A stretch of DNA of 64,000 nt from Tausonia pullulans (taxonomy: Eukaryota > Basidiomycota > Tremellomycetes > Cystofilobasidiales > Mrakiaceae), in NCBI GenBank assembly GCA_951802195.1, contig OX637622.1:744001-808000 (forward strand), read 5' to 3'. Of this stretch, positions 1-7,949 are shown piece after piece. The notes below the pieces were generated by a model. The model was not told where the DNA came from and searched no databases. It was given only the letters and a program-made list of their open reading frames with translations. Both the position numbers and the translations under genes were made by a program. Positions within the stretch are counted from its first letter, which is position 1. Each line of letters starts with the position of its first letter.

Positions 1-2587
1 GCATCGGCGGCGGGATTGTGCGAGCTGGAGGCGGCGAGGAGGTCAGATGAAGAGAGAGGGTGGTAACCGTGGTTGGCGAAGAAAGGCGTGTGCTGGGTGG
101 CGACCGCTAGCGAGTTGTTGAGAGCGAACTCGCAGGAGGGGAGGAGCGAGACCCAGTCGTCTTGATGGTGGTTGCAGAAGATCCGAAGGAAGGTCTCGAC
201 GACGGCGTTAGCACGCTCGGTCTGGCCGTTGGCCGCGGGGTGGAAGGCGGTAGTGAAATGAGGGGCGGTGCCGATGAGAGAGAGGAAGGAGCGCCAGAAA
301 GCGGAGGTGAAGGTCGATCCGCGGTCCGAGGTGATGTCTGTCTGAAAACCGTGGTGCCGGACAACGTGGTCGAGGTACATCCGAGCGAGCTCGGGAGCCG
401 CGAAGCCGGCTTCACAGTACGGGACGAGACGAACCATCTTGGTGAATCGATCGATGAAGACTTGAATGCAGTCGAGGCCGTCGGAGGTCGGGAGCTTGAC
501 GATGCCGTCCATGGAGATCATCGTCCAAGGGCGTGTCGGTGGCGGAAGCGGTTGGAGGAGGCCGAAGGGTGCGCGCCGATTTGTCTTGTTGCGGACACAA
601 AGGTCGCAGCCAGAGGTGTAGGTTTGGACAAATGTTTGGTCGGAGGGGAAAGTGAACGAGCGTCGAAGGAGGTCGTGGGTCTTGCGAGCGCCAAGGTGCC
701 CAGCGAGCCGAGGCTCGTGGCAGGCGCGGACGAGGTCGAGGCGTAGCTGGTGATCGTCCGGAACGAGGACGAGGCCGCGCGAGAGAAGGAGGTCTGTAGG
801 GTGGAGCGAGAGATCGTGGAGAGTCTTGACGTCGTCGGGAGAGCGAGGACGATCCGGATGTCGGAGGAGATCAATGTGTTGAAGATTGTGCCTGTGGTGG
901 CTGTGGTGGCTGTGTGGTGGCGCCGTGAGAGCGCTGCGCGGAGTGCCAAAGCTGCGGAGTGCCGCGCACAGCTTTTGAATATTCCTTGCCGCATAGCTAC
1001 ACTATTTAAGCTCACTTCTTCTCTCCTGGCAGTGTACCTTCACTTGTTCTGAAGGTTCTCTACCAGACCCTCTCTCTCGTTGGCAGGCTAATCGCAACAA
1101 CCCTCTCTCTCGTTGGCAGGCTAATCGCAACACAATGAGGGGGGCGAGTGATGGGTCGGCGAGTTGTGCGGTGAGGAGAGGAGGAAGGAGCTTGGGGCCA
1201 GGATCGAGGTCGGGAATGGGATCCGGAGGTTCTGAATCAATAGGTTCGAAGGGCGCGGGGATGTTGCCGATAGCATCGAAGGAAGTCTGATCGAGGGGGG
1301 CTTGATCGAGGGGGGCTTGATCGAGGGGGACTTGATCGAGGGGAGCGGCTGCGGCCGAAGGATGGGATCTGAGGTTGGCGGCAATGATGTACTGGTCGGG
1401 TTTGAGAAGGCGCCTGGGTGTCTGGTCCGAAGGGCGACTCCCCTCCGAAAGGTCCTGTCGCCTCGACAGGGCATCGGCGACGGTATTGCGTCCTCCGGGG
1501 CGGTAGATAACGACAAAGCTGAAACCAGAGAGGAACTCGGCCCAGCGGGACTCACGGCGGGAGAGGGCTTTGGATGTGGTAAAGTACTGGAGCGACTCGT
1601 GATCGGTGTAGATGGTAAGAGGCGAAGGGTGCCCTTCGCAGTAATGGCGCCACTCCTTGAGGCACTCGATGATCGCCAGCAACGGCGAAGTCGGATGAGT
1701 CCGTCTCGAGGACGAGGGGAAGCGCGGGGTCGAAGACGGTGAGGACGGCGGACGAGGTGAACTTGGACTTGAGGGTCTTGAAAGCGGCGAGTTGATCCGG
1801 TCCGAAGTGGAAGGGGACGCCTTTCTTGAGGAGGGACGTAATGGGGGCAACGACTTTTGAGAACCGGTGGACGAAACGGCGGTAGAAGTTGGCGAATCCG
1901 AGGAAGGACTGGATGTGTCTGACCGAGGTGGGTGCCGGCCAGTCTGTAACAGCTGAGATCTTGGAGGGATCCATCTTGATGCCTTGAGCGCCGACGATGT
2001 AGCCGAGGAAATCGACCTCGTTCTGGTGGAAGGCGCACTTCTCCGGCTTGACCCAGAGGCGCGCTGTCAGGAGGCGCTCGAGGACAGTGGCAACGTGGCG
2101 ATGTGTGTCAAGGGTGGGGGAAAATATGAGGATATCGTCTAGATAGACGATGACGGATATGTCGAGGAGGTCGCGGAGGGTGTCGTTCATAAAGTGCTGG
2201 AATGTGGCTGGTGCGTTCGTCAGCCCAAAGGGCATAACTTTGTACTCGAACAGCCCGTAGCGACAGCGGAAGGCAGTCTTCCATTCATCACCCGGGGCGA
2301 TCCGAACGAGGTTGTAGGCGCCTCGGAGGTCGAGTTTGGTGAATAACTTGGCAGTGGCCAGCCGGTCAAGGGATTCCGAGATGAGGGGGAGCGGGTACCG
2401 ATTCTTGATGGTGATAGCGTTGAGACGGCGGTAGTCAACGCAGAGGCGGAGGGATCCATCCTTCTTCTTGACGAAAAGGATGGGAGCAGCGGCAGGTGAT
2501 TTCGAGGGGACGATGAAACCTTTGGCGAGGTTCTCGTCGAGGAACTCACGAAGAGCGCCGAGTTCAACCGATGAGAGGCCGTAGATT
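1..2587. repeat. Left arm of a 2.59-kb inverted repeat
   Basis: This stretch is the reverse complement of 12055-14641: position p pairs with 14642-p. Six-frame translations of the two arms match residue for residue over nearly their whole length, and every stretch compared base by base from about position 2545 down to 1 was identical. Only the inner edge (about 2545-2587 against 12055-12097) shows a few substitutions. The arm is internal gypsy DNA plus a nested solo copia LTR. It is cut by the window edge, so the true repeat may be longer. Confidence 0.95.
877..1132 (+). mobile_element. Solo copia LTR inside gypsy B
   Basis: A 256-bp LTR of the copia 1 family, starting TGTTGAAG and ending CGCAACA, flanked by the 5-bp target duplication CAATG (872-876 and 1133-1137). 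The promoter-distal end carries a tandem copy of a roughly 32-bp block. The mirror copy is at 13510-13765 with the same target duplication, so both gypsy arms inherited one insertion event. Confidence 0.92.
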
Positions 2588-2639
2588 GGCCCGAAGGGTG
2601 GCTGCGTGTTGTCCTTGAGAGTGATGGCATGGTCGTATG

Positions 2640-2863
2640 TGTTGCGATTAGCCTGCCAACGAGAGAGGGTCTGGTAGAGGACCTTCAGAACAAGTGAAGG
2701 TCAATTGCCGGGGGAGAAAATGTGGGCTTAAATAGTTTAGCTACGTGGCAAAGAAAAGGAGGCGTGTCTGTCACCTCGCGGGTCCGATACCTCACGGGTC
2801 CGGCGCCCCGCGCAGCGCTCTCACGGCGCCACCACACAGCCACCACAGCCACAATCTTCAACA
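2640..2863 (-). repeat. Copia 1 3' LTR
   Basis: 224 bp, TGTTGCG...TTCAACA on the plus strand. Its middle holds two units of a 16-bp CGCGGGTCC-type repeat (2777 and 2793), like the solo LTR at 7584-7907 and unlike its own partner LTR at 7242-7546. The gag-pol frame ends inside it. Confidence 0.9.
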
Positions 2864-5800
2864 CTCCCACTCGCCGTGACGAGCGCAGCGTCGAGCCCTT
2901 CCTGCGCACTGCCTGGCCCAACCCCGAGCCCACCTCTGAATCTCTCCAGCTTCTCCCAGCCCAAAGGCTTGGTGAGAATGTCTGCGAGCATCGAGTCCGT
3001 CGGGCAGTAGCGGAGCGAGATGGTGCCTGACTGGTGGAGTTCGCGTCCGTACTTGTACGCGACGTCGATGTGCTTTGTCCGTTCCGAGTGGTTGCCGTTC
3101 TTCGTCGTCTCGATCGCCCCTTGGTTGTCGACGTGGACGGGGATCGGGTCGTCGACGATGTAGCCGATCTGCTGCAGGAGCTTGGAGACCCAGACAACGT
3201 TTTGACAGGCCTGAGACAAAGCGACGTACTCTGACTCGTGCGAGGACCTGCTGATTGCCTTCTGCCTGCGACTGACCCACACGACGGTGCTGCCATAGAC
3301 CTTGATGGCGAATCCAGTCGTGGAGCGGCGCGTTTCGTGGTCGCCTGCGTAGTCCGAGTCGGTCCAAACCTCGACGAGCGGCGAGTCGGGATGTCCTCCC
3401 AGCGTGAGTCCGTGGGAGCGGGTGCGAGCGACATAGCGCAGGATGCGCTTGACGGCTGCCCAATGGATGGCCTTGGGGTCGTGGCTGAACCGGCTGACGA
3501 CTCCCACTGAATAGGCCAGGTCTGGACGTGTACAGACCATGAGGTACATGAGGGAGCCGACTGCTTGGAGGTACATCGACCTGTCTGCTCCCCGCATGTC
3601 CTCGGACGTGGACCCCTCGCTGATGGCAAGCTGCTTGTGCTCGTCCATGGGCGTCCGTGCTGGCTTGGCGATGCTGAGACCGAACCGCTCGAGGACATCG
3701 TCCGCGTAGCGTCGCTGGGTCAGCGTGATGGTCTTCCTGACTCTGTCCCGCTTGACCTCCATCCCTAGCATCATCCCTCCGTCCAGCTGTCCTCGTTCGT
3801 CGATGACGAACTCCTCCTTGATCGCCTCCATGATCTCCTCGATATCGTCCTTGCTCCCAGCAATCGCAAAGTCATCCACGTACTGCACAAGGAGGCGCCG
3901 TCGGCCGTCCTTCCACCCGACGTACAGGCAGTGGTCTGCCTCGATGTGGTGGAGATCGATGGTGTCGAAGAACTTGCTGGACCGGAGGTAGAAGGCGAGA
4001 GAGGCTTGCTTGAGGCCGTAGAGAGCCTTGAGGAGGTGAGCGACGAGCTTCTGCCCGCTCTTCTCCCCCTTCATCTCGTACCCTTCCGGCTGGTCCATGT
4101 AGACCGTCTCGACGAGGGGTGCGGTGAGGAACGCAGTCTTGAAGTCGCCCTGGAGGAGGTCGAGATCGTTGGTGGCGGCGATGGCGAAGAAGATGCGGAG
4201 GGTGTTCATGCGTGAGACGGGTGCGTACGTCTCCTCGTAGTCGATGCCTTCCCTCTGTGAGTATCCCTTGGCTACCCATCTGGCCTTGAACTTGACGACC
4301 TGGCCGTCGTTGTCCTTCTTCAGCGCGTAGACCCATCTGCCGCCCACCGACTTCCTGTCCGGCGGCGCGTCGACGAGCTCCCAGACTCCGTTCGATTCCA
4401 TCGACTCCATCTCGTCGTCCATGGCTGCCTTCCAGTACTCGGCGTGAGGGCTCTCGAGCGCGTCGTGGAAGGTCTTGGGGACTGTCGGTGGAGGGAGAGT
4501 GGGGAGAGGAGGTCGTGGAGGGTGGTGATACGGCTTGGCAAGAGGCACGTACCCTGCAAACTCCTCGTAGGTAGAGGGCTGGTCCTCGACGGTGTGATGG
4601 GATGATGCTTGATGCTGGGGGAGTTTCCAATACTCTGCAGGTGGCTGCCTGCTGCGCTGCGGCCTCCCACTGGACGCTGGAGGTGCGACATCTTGTTGCC
4701 GCTGCCTCGGTTCCGCTGGCGCCGGTGCCATGTCGGAGGGAGCTTCGTGCTCCTGCTCCTCCTGCGAGTTGTGCTCCTGCGAGTTGTGTTCCTGCGAGTT
4801 GTGCTCCTGTTGCATCTTGCCATCTCCTCCTGTCTTCTCGCCTTCCCGCTTGTCCTCCCCCTTGTCGTCGACAACTGCCAGCGGCAGCTCTGCCTCCCCG
4901 GGCCCGTTCGATCTCTCGTCGAACGTGACGTTGCGGGAGAAGAGGATCCTCCTGTTCGGGTCTCCATAGACCTGGAGCCGATACGCCTTCTTGCCCTCGT
5001 CCTCCCCGTACCCGAGGAAGATGCACTTGATCGTCTTGGACTGATGCTTCTTGTGCGTTCTGTCGTGGGCGTACGCGATCGATCCGAATATGCGGAGGTG
5101 TGCAAGCGGAGGCTTCTCACCGTGGAGTGCCTCGTAGGGGGTCTTGCCGTCGAGGGCCGACGTGGGAGTGCGATTGATGAGGTACGTCGCACAGTTCATC
5201 GCCTCGGCCCAGTACGATCCCCGGTTGACGAGGGTGTCGGAGTCATGCAGGAGGCAGGTGATCTTCTCCTCGATCGTCCGATTCCCCCGCTCGGCCTTGC
5301 CGTTCTGCTCGGGGGTGTCGGGGATGGTCGTCTGGTGGAGGATGCCGTGTTGGCGGAGGTACGTCTGGAATGCCTTTGACTTGTACTCTCCTCCGTTGTC
5401 AGTCCTCAGTGTCTTGACTGACCTCCCTGTCGCCTTCTCCACCCTCTTGCTCCAGTCCACAAACGTCTGGTACGCCTCCGACTTCCTCTCGAGGGCGAAG
5501 GACCAGTGGTACTGGGTGGCATCGTCCCAGATGGTCATCATGTACGACCTGTTCTGGTGGGAGGGGACTGGCATGGGTCCTTGGAGGTCAGAGTGGACGA
5601 GGTCGAGGACCTGCTTGGCCTTGGTGGTAGAGGTCGGGAAGGGAGACCGGTGCTGCTTCCCTTGGAGACAAGGTACGCAGACTTGTTTGGCAAACTGCTG
5701 GATTTCGTCCTCGCTGACGTCGGGCAGAAGGTGGTCCTTGGCCAGGCGTTTCATGGCCGTCGGCGAGGCGTGGCCGAGTCTGCGGTGGAGGATCGCGACC

Positions 5801-7200
5801 TGCTCCTTCTCGTCGAGCTTGTATGCTGCAGTGTCGCCCATCTTGGTGCGTCCTGCGGCGCGTCCTGCGGTGTGGATGTCGAGCTTCCAGAGATTCCTTC
5901 CCCAGCTGACTCCCTTCATGAACGTCTTCCCACCCTTCCTGAACTCACAGTGGTCCCCCCTGAAGACGACCTCGGCGCCACGCTTGGTGAGCTGGCCGAC
6001 GGAGAGCAGGTTGGCAAAGTGGGGGATGTAGTAGACGTTGGAGATCCGGTAGGCGAGCTCGTTGCCGTTGATTCTGGCGGTGACGTGCATGTGGCCCCTG
6101 CCGACGGTGTTGGCCGTCTGTTTGTCTGCTACCCTGATGGCAGTGACGAAGGGCTCAAAGTCGACGAGATCCGCGCGGTTGCTGGTGATGTGGTTGCTGC
6201 AACCGGTGTCTGCGATCCACGGCGTCTTGTTGGTGTTGGTGGCGACAGAGTGGGCCGACTGGATGAGTCCGGCTCTTGCTCCGTTCGTCCGGTGCTGGGG
6301 CAATGGCTCGCCGGCCAAGAGTCCCCAGGCGTCCGAAGCGTTCCAAGCGTCGCTGGATGCCTTGCTGGCATTCCTTCCTCCCTCCTCCTTCCTCCTTCCG
6401 TGTTCCCTCCTCCTATCCCTTCTGCCTCCCTTCCCTTGGTGATCCTTCGGCTTGCCGACCATGCTGTAGCACTCTGCCTTGAAGTGCCCCTTCTTCCCGC
6501 ACGCGTGGCAGACTGCCGTCGCCTTGTCGACCTTGAGGGCCGAGTCCTCGGTGGAGTGACTGCCGCCAGATCGAGAGGACTTGGTGCGGATGTGGGAGAG
6601 GAGCGAGGTGGTGACGAGCTTCGGTGTGAGCACCTTCTCGGATTCCTGGTACTGGAGGGAGACGACGTCTGCGAACGTCTCGAGGGATGGGGGAAGGCCA
6701 GAGAGGAACTGGAGGGCGAGCTGTTCGGGGTTCTTGATGACGTCCATGTTGAGAGACTCTGCCTCTGCGACTAGGGTCTCGAACTCCTCGATGTAGGCCT
6801 GCGCTGACGAGCCTTCGTCCATCCGCAGGTCCCTCAGCTTCTTCTGCACGATGAGCTTCCCTGCCGTGCCTTCGACCTTGTGGCTAGTCTTGAGGATATC
6901 CCATGCCTCCTTTGCTGTCTCGCACGCGGCGATCCTTAGGAGGTTCCCGTCCGAGACTGCCATCTGGATGCGGTGGAGAGCGAACTCGTTCCTCTCGTCC
7001 CATGTCGAGGCAGCGAGGGAGCCTGCTGCGTCTTCTGCAGTGGCGACTGGCCTCGTCTCCGTGCCCAAGACGAGGGACTTGCACTTGCACTCCGAGAGCG
7101 CGATCTGCATGCGGATGGACCAGGTGGGATAGTTGGATCCATCGAGCTTGTCGAGCTTGAAGAGTCGGAGGTGCTTCTCGGTGGCGAATGGCGACGACAT
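2821..7200 (-). CDS. Copia 1 gag-pol polyprotein
   Basis: One uninterrupted frame of 1459 codons with the Ty1/copia domain order. A UBN2-like Gag comes first, then a CCHC zinc knuckle (CHACGKKGHFKAEC, about residue 230), an aspartic protease (IADTG), the GAG-pre-integrase block (LHRRLGHAS), an integrase core with its catalytic acidic residues (LRTDNGGEY and the PEQNGKAER block), a copia-type reverse transcriptase (YVDD at about residue 1130), and RNase H (WTDSDYAGD, SSHESEYVALS). Such a protein is cleaved into capsid and enzymes within virus-like particles. The last codons lie inside the 3' LTR, which is an unusual position for the end of a copia frame. Confidence 0.93.
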   Translation of the reverse strand: MSSPFATEKHLRLFKLDKLDGSNYPTWSIRMQIALSECKCKSLVLGTETRPVATAEDAAGSLAASTWDERNEFALHRIQMAVSDGNLLRIAACETAKEAWDILKTSHKVEGTAGKLIVQKKLRDLRMDEGSSAQAYIEEFETLVAEAESLNMDVIKNPEQLALQFLSGLPPSLETFADVVSLQYQESEKVLTPKLVTTSLLSHIRTKSSRSGGSHSTEDSALKVDKATAVCHACGKKGHFKAECYSMVGKPKDHQGKGGRRDRRREHGRRKEEGGRNASKASSDAWNASDAWGLLAGEPLPQHRTNGARAGLIQSAHSVATNTNKTPWIADTGCSNHITSNRADLVDFEPFVTAIRVADKQTANTVGRGHMHVTARINGNELAYRISNVYYIPHFANLLSVGQLTKRGAEVVFRGDHCEFRKGGKTFMKGVSWGRNLWKLDIHTAGRAAGRTKMGDTAAYKLDEKEQVAILHRRLGHASPTAMKRLAKDHLLPDVSEDEIQQFAKQVCVPCLQGKQHRSPFPTSTTKAKQVLDLVHSDLQGPMPVPSHQNRSYMMTIWDDATQYHWSFALERKSEAYQTFVDWSKRVEKATGRSVKTLRTDNGGEYKSKAFQTYLRQHGILHQTTIPDTPEQNGKAERGNRTIEEKITCLLHDSDTLVNRGSYWAEAMNCATYLINRTPTSALDGKTPYEALHGEKPPLAHLRIFGSIAYAHDRTHKKHQSKTIKCIFLGYGEDEGKKAYRLQVYGDPNRRILFSRNVTFDERSNGPGEAELPLAVVDDKGEDKREGEKTGGDGKMQQEHNSQEHNSQEHNSQEEQEHEAPSDMAPAPAEPRQRQQDVAPPASSGRPQRSRQPPAEYWKLPQHQASSHHTVEDQPSTYEEFAGYVPLAKPYHHPPRPPLPTLPPPTVPKTFHDALESPHAEYWKAAMDDEMESMESNGVWELVDAPPDRKSVGGRWVYALKKDNDGQVVKFKARWVAKGYSQREGIDYEETYAPVSRMNTLRIFFAIAATNDLDLLQGDFKTAFLTAPLVETVYMDQPEGYEMKGEKSGQKLVAHLLKALYGLKQASLAFYLRSSKFFDTIDLHHIEADHCLYVGWKDGRRRLLVQYVDDFAIAGSKDDIEEIMEAIKEEFVIDERGQLDGGMMLGMEVKRDRVRKTITLTQRRYADDVLERFGLSIAKPARTPMDEHKQLAISEGSTSEDMRGADRSMYLQAVGSLMYLMVCTRPDLAYSVGVVSRFSHDPKAIHWAAVKRILRYVARTRSHGLTLGGHPDSPLVEVWTDSDYAGDHETRRSTTGFAIKVYGSTVVWVSRRQKAISRSSHESEYVALSQACQNVVWVSKLLQQIGYIVDDPIPVHVDNQGAIETTKNGNHSERTKHIDVAYKYGRELHQSGTISLRYCPTDSMLADILTKPLGWEKLERFRGGLGVGPGSAQEGLDAALVTASGSVEDCGCGGCVVAP

Positions 7201-7225
7201 GTCGGTAGTGTAGCGTGTTGTTGCA

Positions 7226-7241
7226 AGTGGTGCTGATAACG
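7226..7241 (-). other. Candidate primer-binding site of copia 1
   Basis: Directly downstream of the 5' LTR, read on the minus strand, is GTTATCAGCACCAC. The TATCAG core recalls copia primer sites matched to initiator methionine tRNA, though the match to the plant-type site is only partial. The host tRNA was not available for comparison. Confidence 0.4.
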
Positions 7242-7546
7242 TGTTGCGATTAGCCTGCCAACGAGAGAGGGTCTGGTAGAGAACCTTCAGAACAAGTGAA
7301 GATAGGCAGTGGCTACGAAAGGTACGAACCTGGTAGAGAACCTTCAGAACAAGTGAAGGTCCACTGCCAGGAGAGAAGAAGTGAGCTTAAATAGTGTAGC
7401 TATGCGGCAAGGAATATTCAAAAGCTGTGCGCGGCACTCCGCAGCTTTGGCACTCCGCGCAGCGCTCTCACGGCGCCACCACACAGCCACCACAGCCACC
7501 ACAGCCTCCACAGCCTCCACAGCCTCCACAGCCACAATCTTCAACA
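7242..7546 (-). repeat. Copia 1 5' LTR
   Basis: 305 bp, TGTTGCG...TTCAACA on the plus strand. It contains a partial duplication of a CTGGTAGAGAACCTTCAG block (about 7274 and 7331) and a CCACAGCCT-type 9-bp tandem run near its right end (about 7487-7534). It is about 80 bp longer than the 3' LTR and of a different internal subtype. Confidence 0.9.
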
Positions 7547-7583
7547 GAGGTGGCGGGTCCGCGAGATTCTGCAGCCACATAAG

Positions 7584-7907
7584 TGTTGCGATTAGCCTGC
7601 CAACGAGAGAGGGTCTGGTAGAGAACCTTCAGAACAAGTGATATAGGCAGTGGCTATGTAAGGAAAGGTACGAACCTGGTAGAGAACCTTCAGAACAAGT
7701 GAAGGTTCACTGCCAGGAGAGAAGAAGCGTGGGCTTAAATAGTCTAGCTATGTGGCGAGAAATATTCTGACGCGGGTCTGGCACTCCGCGGGTCCAACAG
7801 TGCACGGGTCGGCACGACGCGGGTCCAGTGCTACGCGGGTCCAGCACTACACGGGTCCGGCGCCCCCGCGCGGCGCTCTCACGGCGCCACCACCACAATT
7901 TCCAACA
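7584..7907 (-). mobile_element. Solo copia LTR inside the gypsy B LTR
   Basis: 324 bp, TGTTGCG...TCCAACA on the plus strand, with a perfect 5-bp target duplication ATAAG (7579-7583 and 7908-7912). Joining the two flanks gives a continuous match to the gypsy LTR at 19434. This is the most array-rich LTR copy in the window (see 7771-7858). Confidence 0.93.
7771..7858. repeat. 16-bp-period CGCGGGTCC array in an LTR
   Basis: Six units of a C(G/A)CGGGTC motif begin at 7771, 7787, 7803, 7818, 7834 and 7850, spaced 15-16 bp. Related LTRs hold two units (2777, 2793) or a diverged pair based on GCACTCCGC. The period and conserved core suggest either slippage-driven growth or a row of protein-binding sites in the LTR. 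Function is not shown. Confidence 0.8.
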
Positions 7908-7949
7908 ATAAGCGCAGAGCCTATATGGTGAACCCGTAAGATCCTGACA

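Larger units (their letters stand above)
1..2639 (-). mobile_element. Gypsy B: internal part of a Ty3/gypsy element, minus strand, broken
   Basis: Read on the minus strand this is the pol region of a Ty3/gypsy retrotransposon: reverse transcriptase with the VYLDDILIF active-site block, a Ty3-type RNase H region ([10 protein letters not shown]), then the start of the integrase region near the left edge. The 3' end lies beyond base 1. Its other recognisable piece is the LTR start at 7547-7949, separated from this part by copia 1. The copy is broken: about one coding break can be seen, besides the nested LTR at 877-1132. It is a fossil related to gypsy A at 12055-15757. Confidence 0.9.
2640..7546 (-). 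mobile_element. Copia 1: Ty1/copia LTR retrotransposon, looks whole
   Basis: A 4.9-kb copia element on the minus strand with LTRs at both ends and one long gag-pol reading frame between them. In element sense the 3' LTR is preceded by a purine tract (GAGTGGGAG at about 2864-2872), and the same tract precedes the copia 2 LTR, which fixes the LTR boundary. The flanks do not match (GTATG before 2640, GAGGT after 7546): one is gypsy pol, the other gypsy LTR. The two LTRs also differ in length and subtype. Inference: the element is a recombinant of two insertions, and the gypsy DNA between them was lost. Its open frame suggests it is among the youngest parts of the nest. Confidence 0.9.
7547..7949 (-). 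mobile_element. Gypsy B LTR start, split by a solo LTR
   Basis: Bases 7547-7583 and 7908-7949 together match, on the minus strand, the start of the gypsy LTR at 19434-19789 (TGTCAGGATCT..., then the GCGCTTATGTGGCTGC block). This is the outer end of gypsy B's 5' LTR, which abuts copia 2 coding DNA at 7950. The remainder of the LTR and the 5' part of gypsy B are missing where copia 1 begins. Compared with the gypsy A LTR it has an extra segment of about 45 bp near its start, so A and B belong to different LTR subtypes. Confidence 0.85.

Noticed and set aside
4609-6774. Long plus-strand open frames across the copia 1 region
   Set aside because: They are opposite-strand shadows of the gag-pol frame; codon bias alone keeps them open.
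2640-7910. Repeated TGTTGCGATTAGCCTGCCAA blocks that look like a spaced repeat array
   Set aside because: They are LTR ends with TG...CA termini and target duplications, not a CRISPR or other array; spacing is irregular and the organism is eukaryotic.
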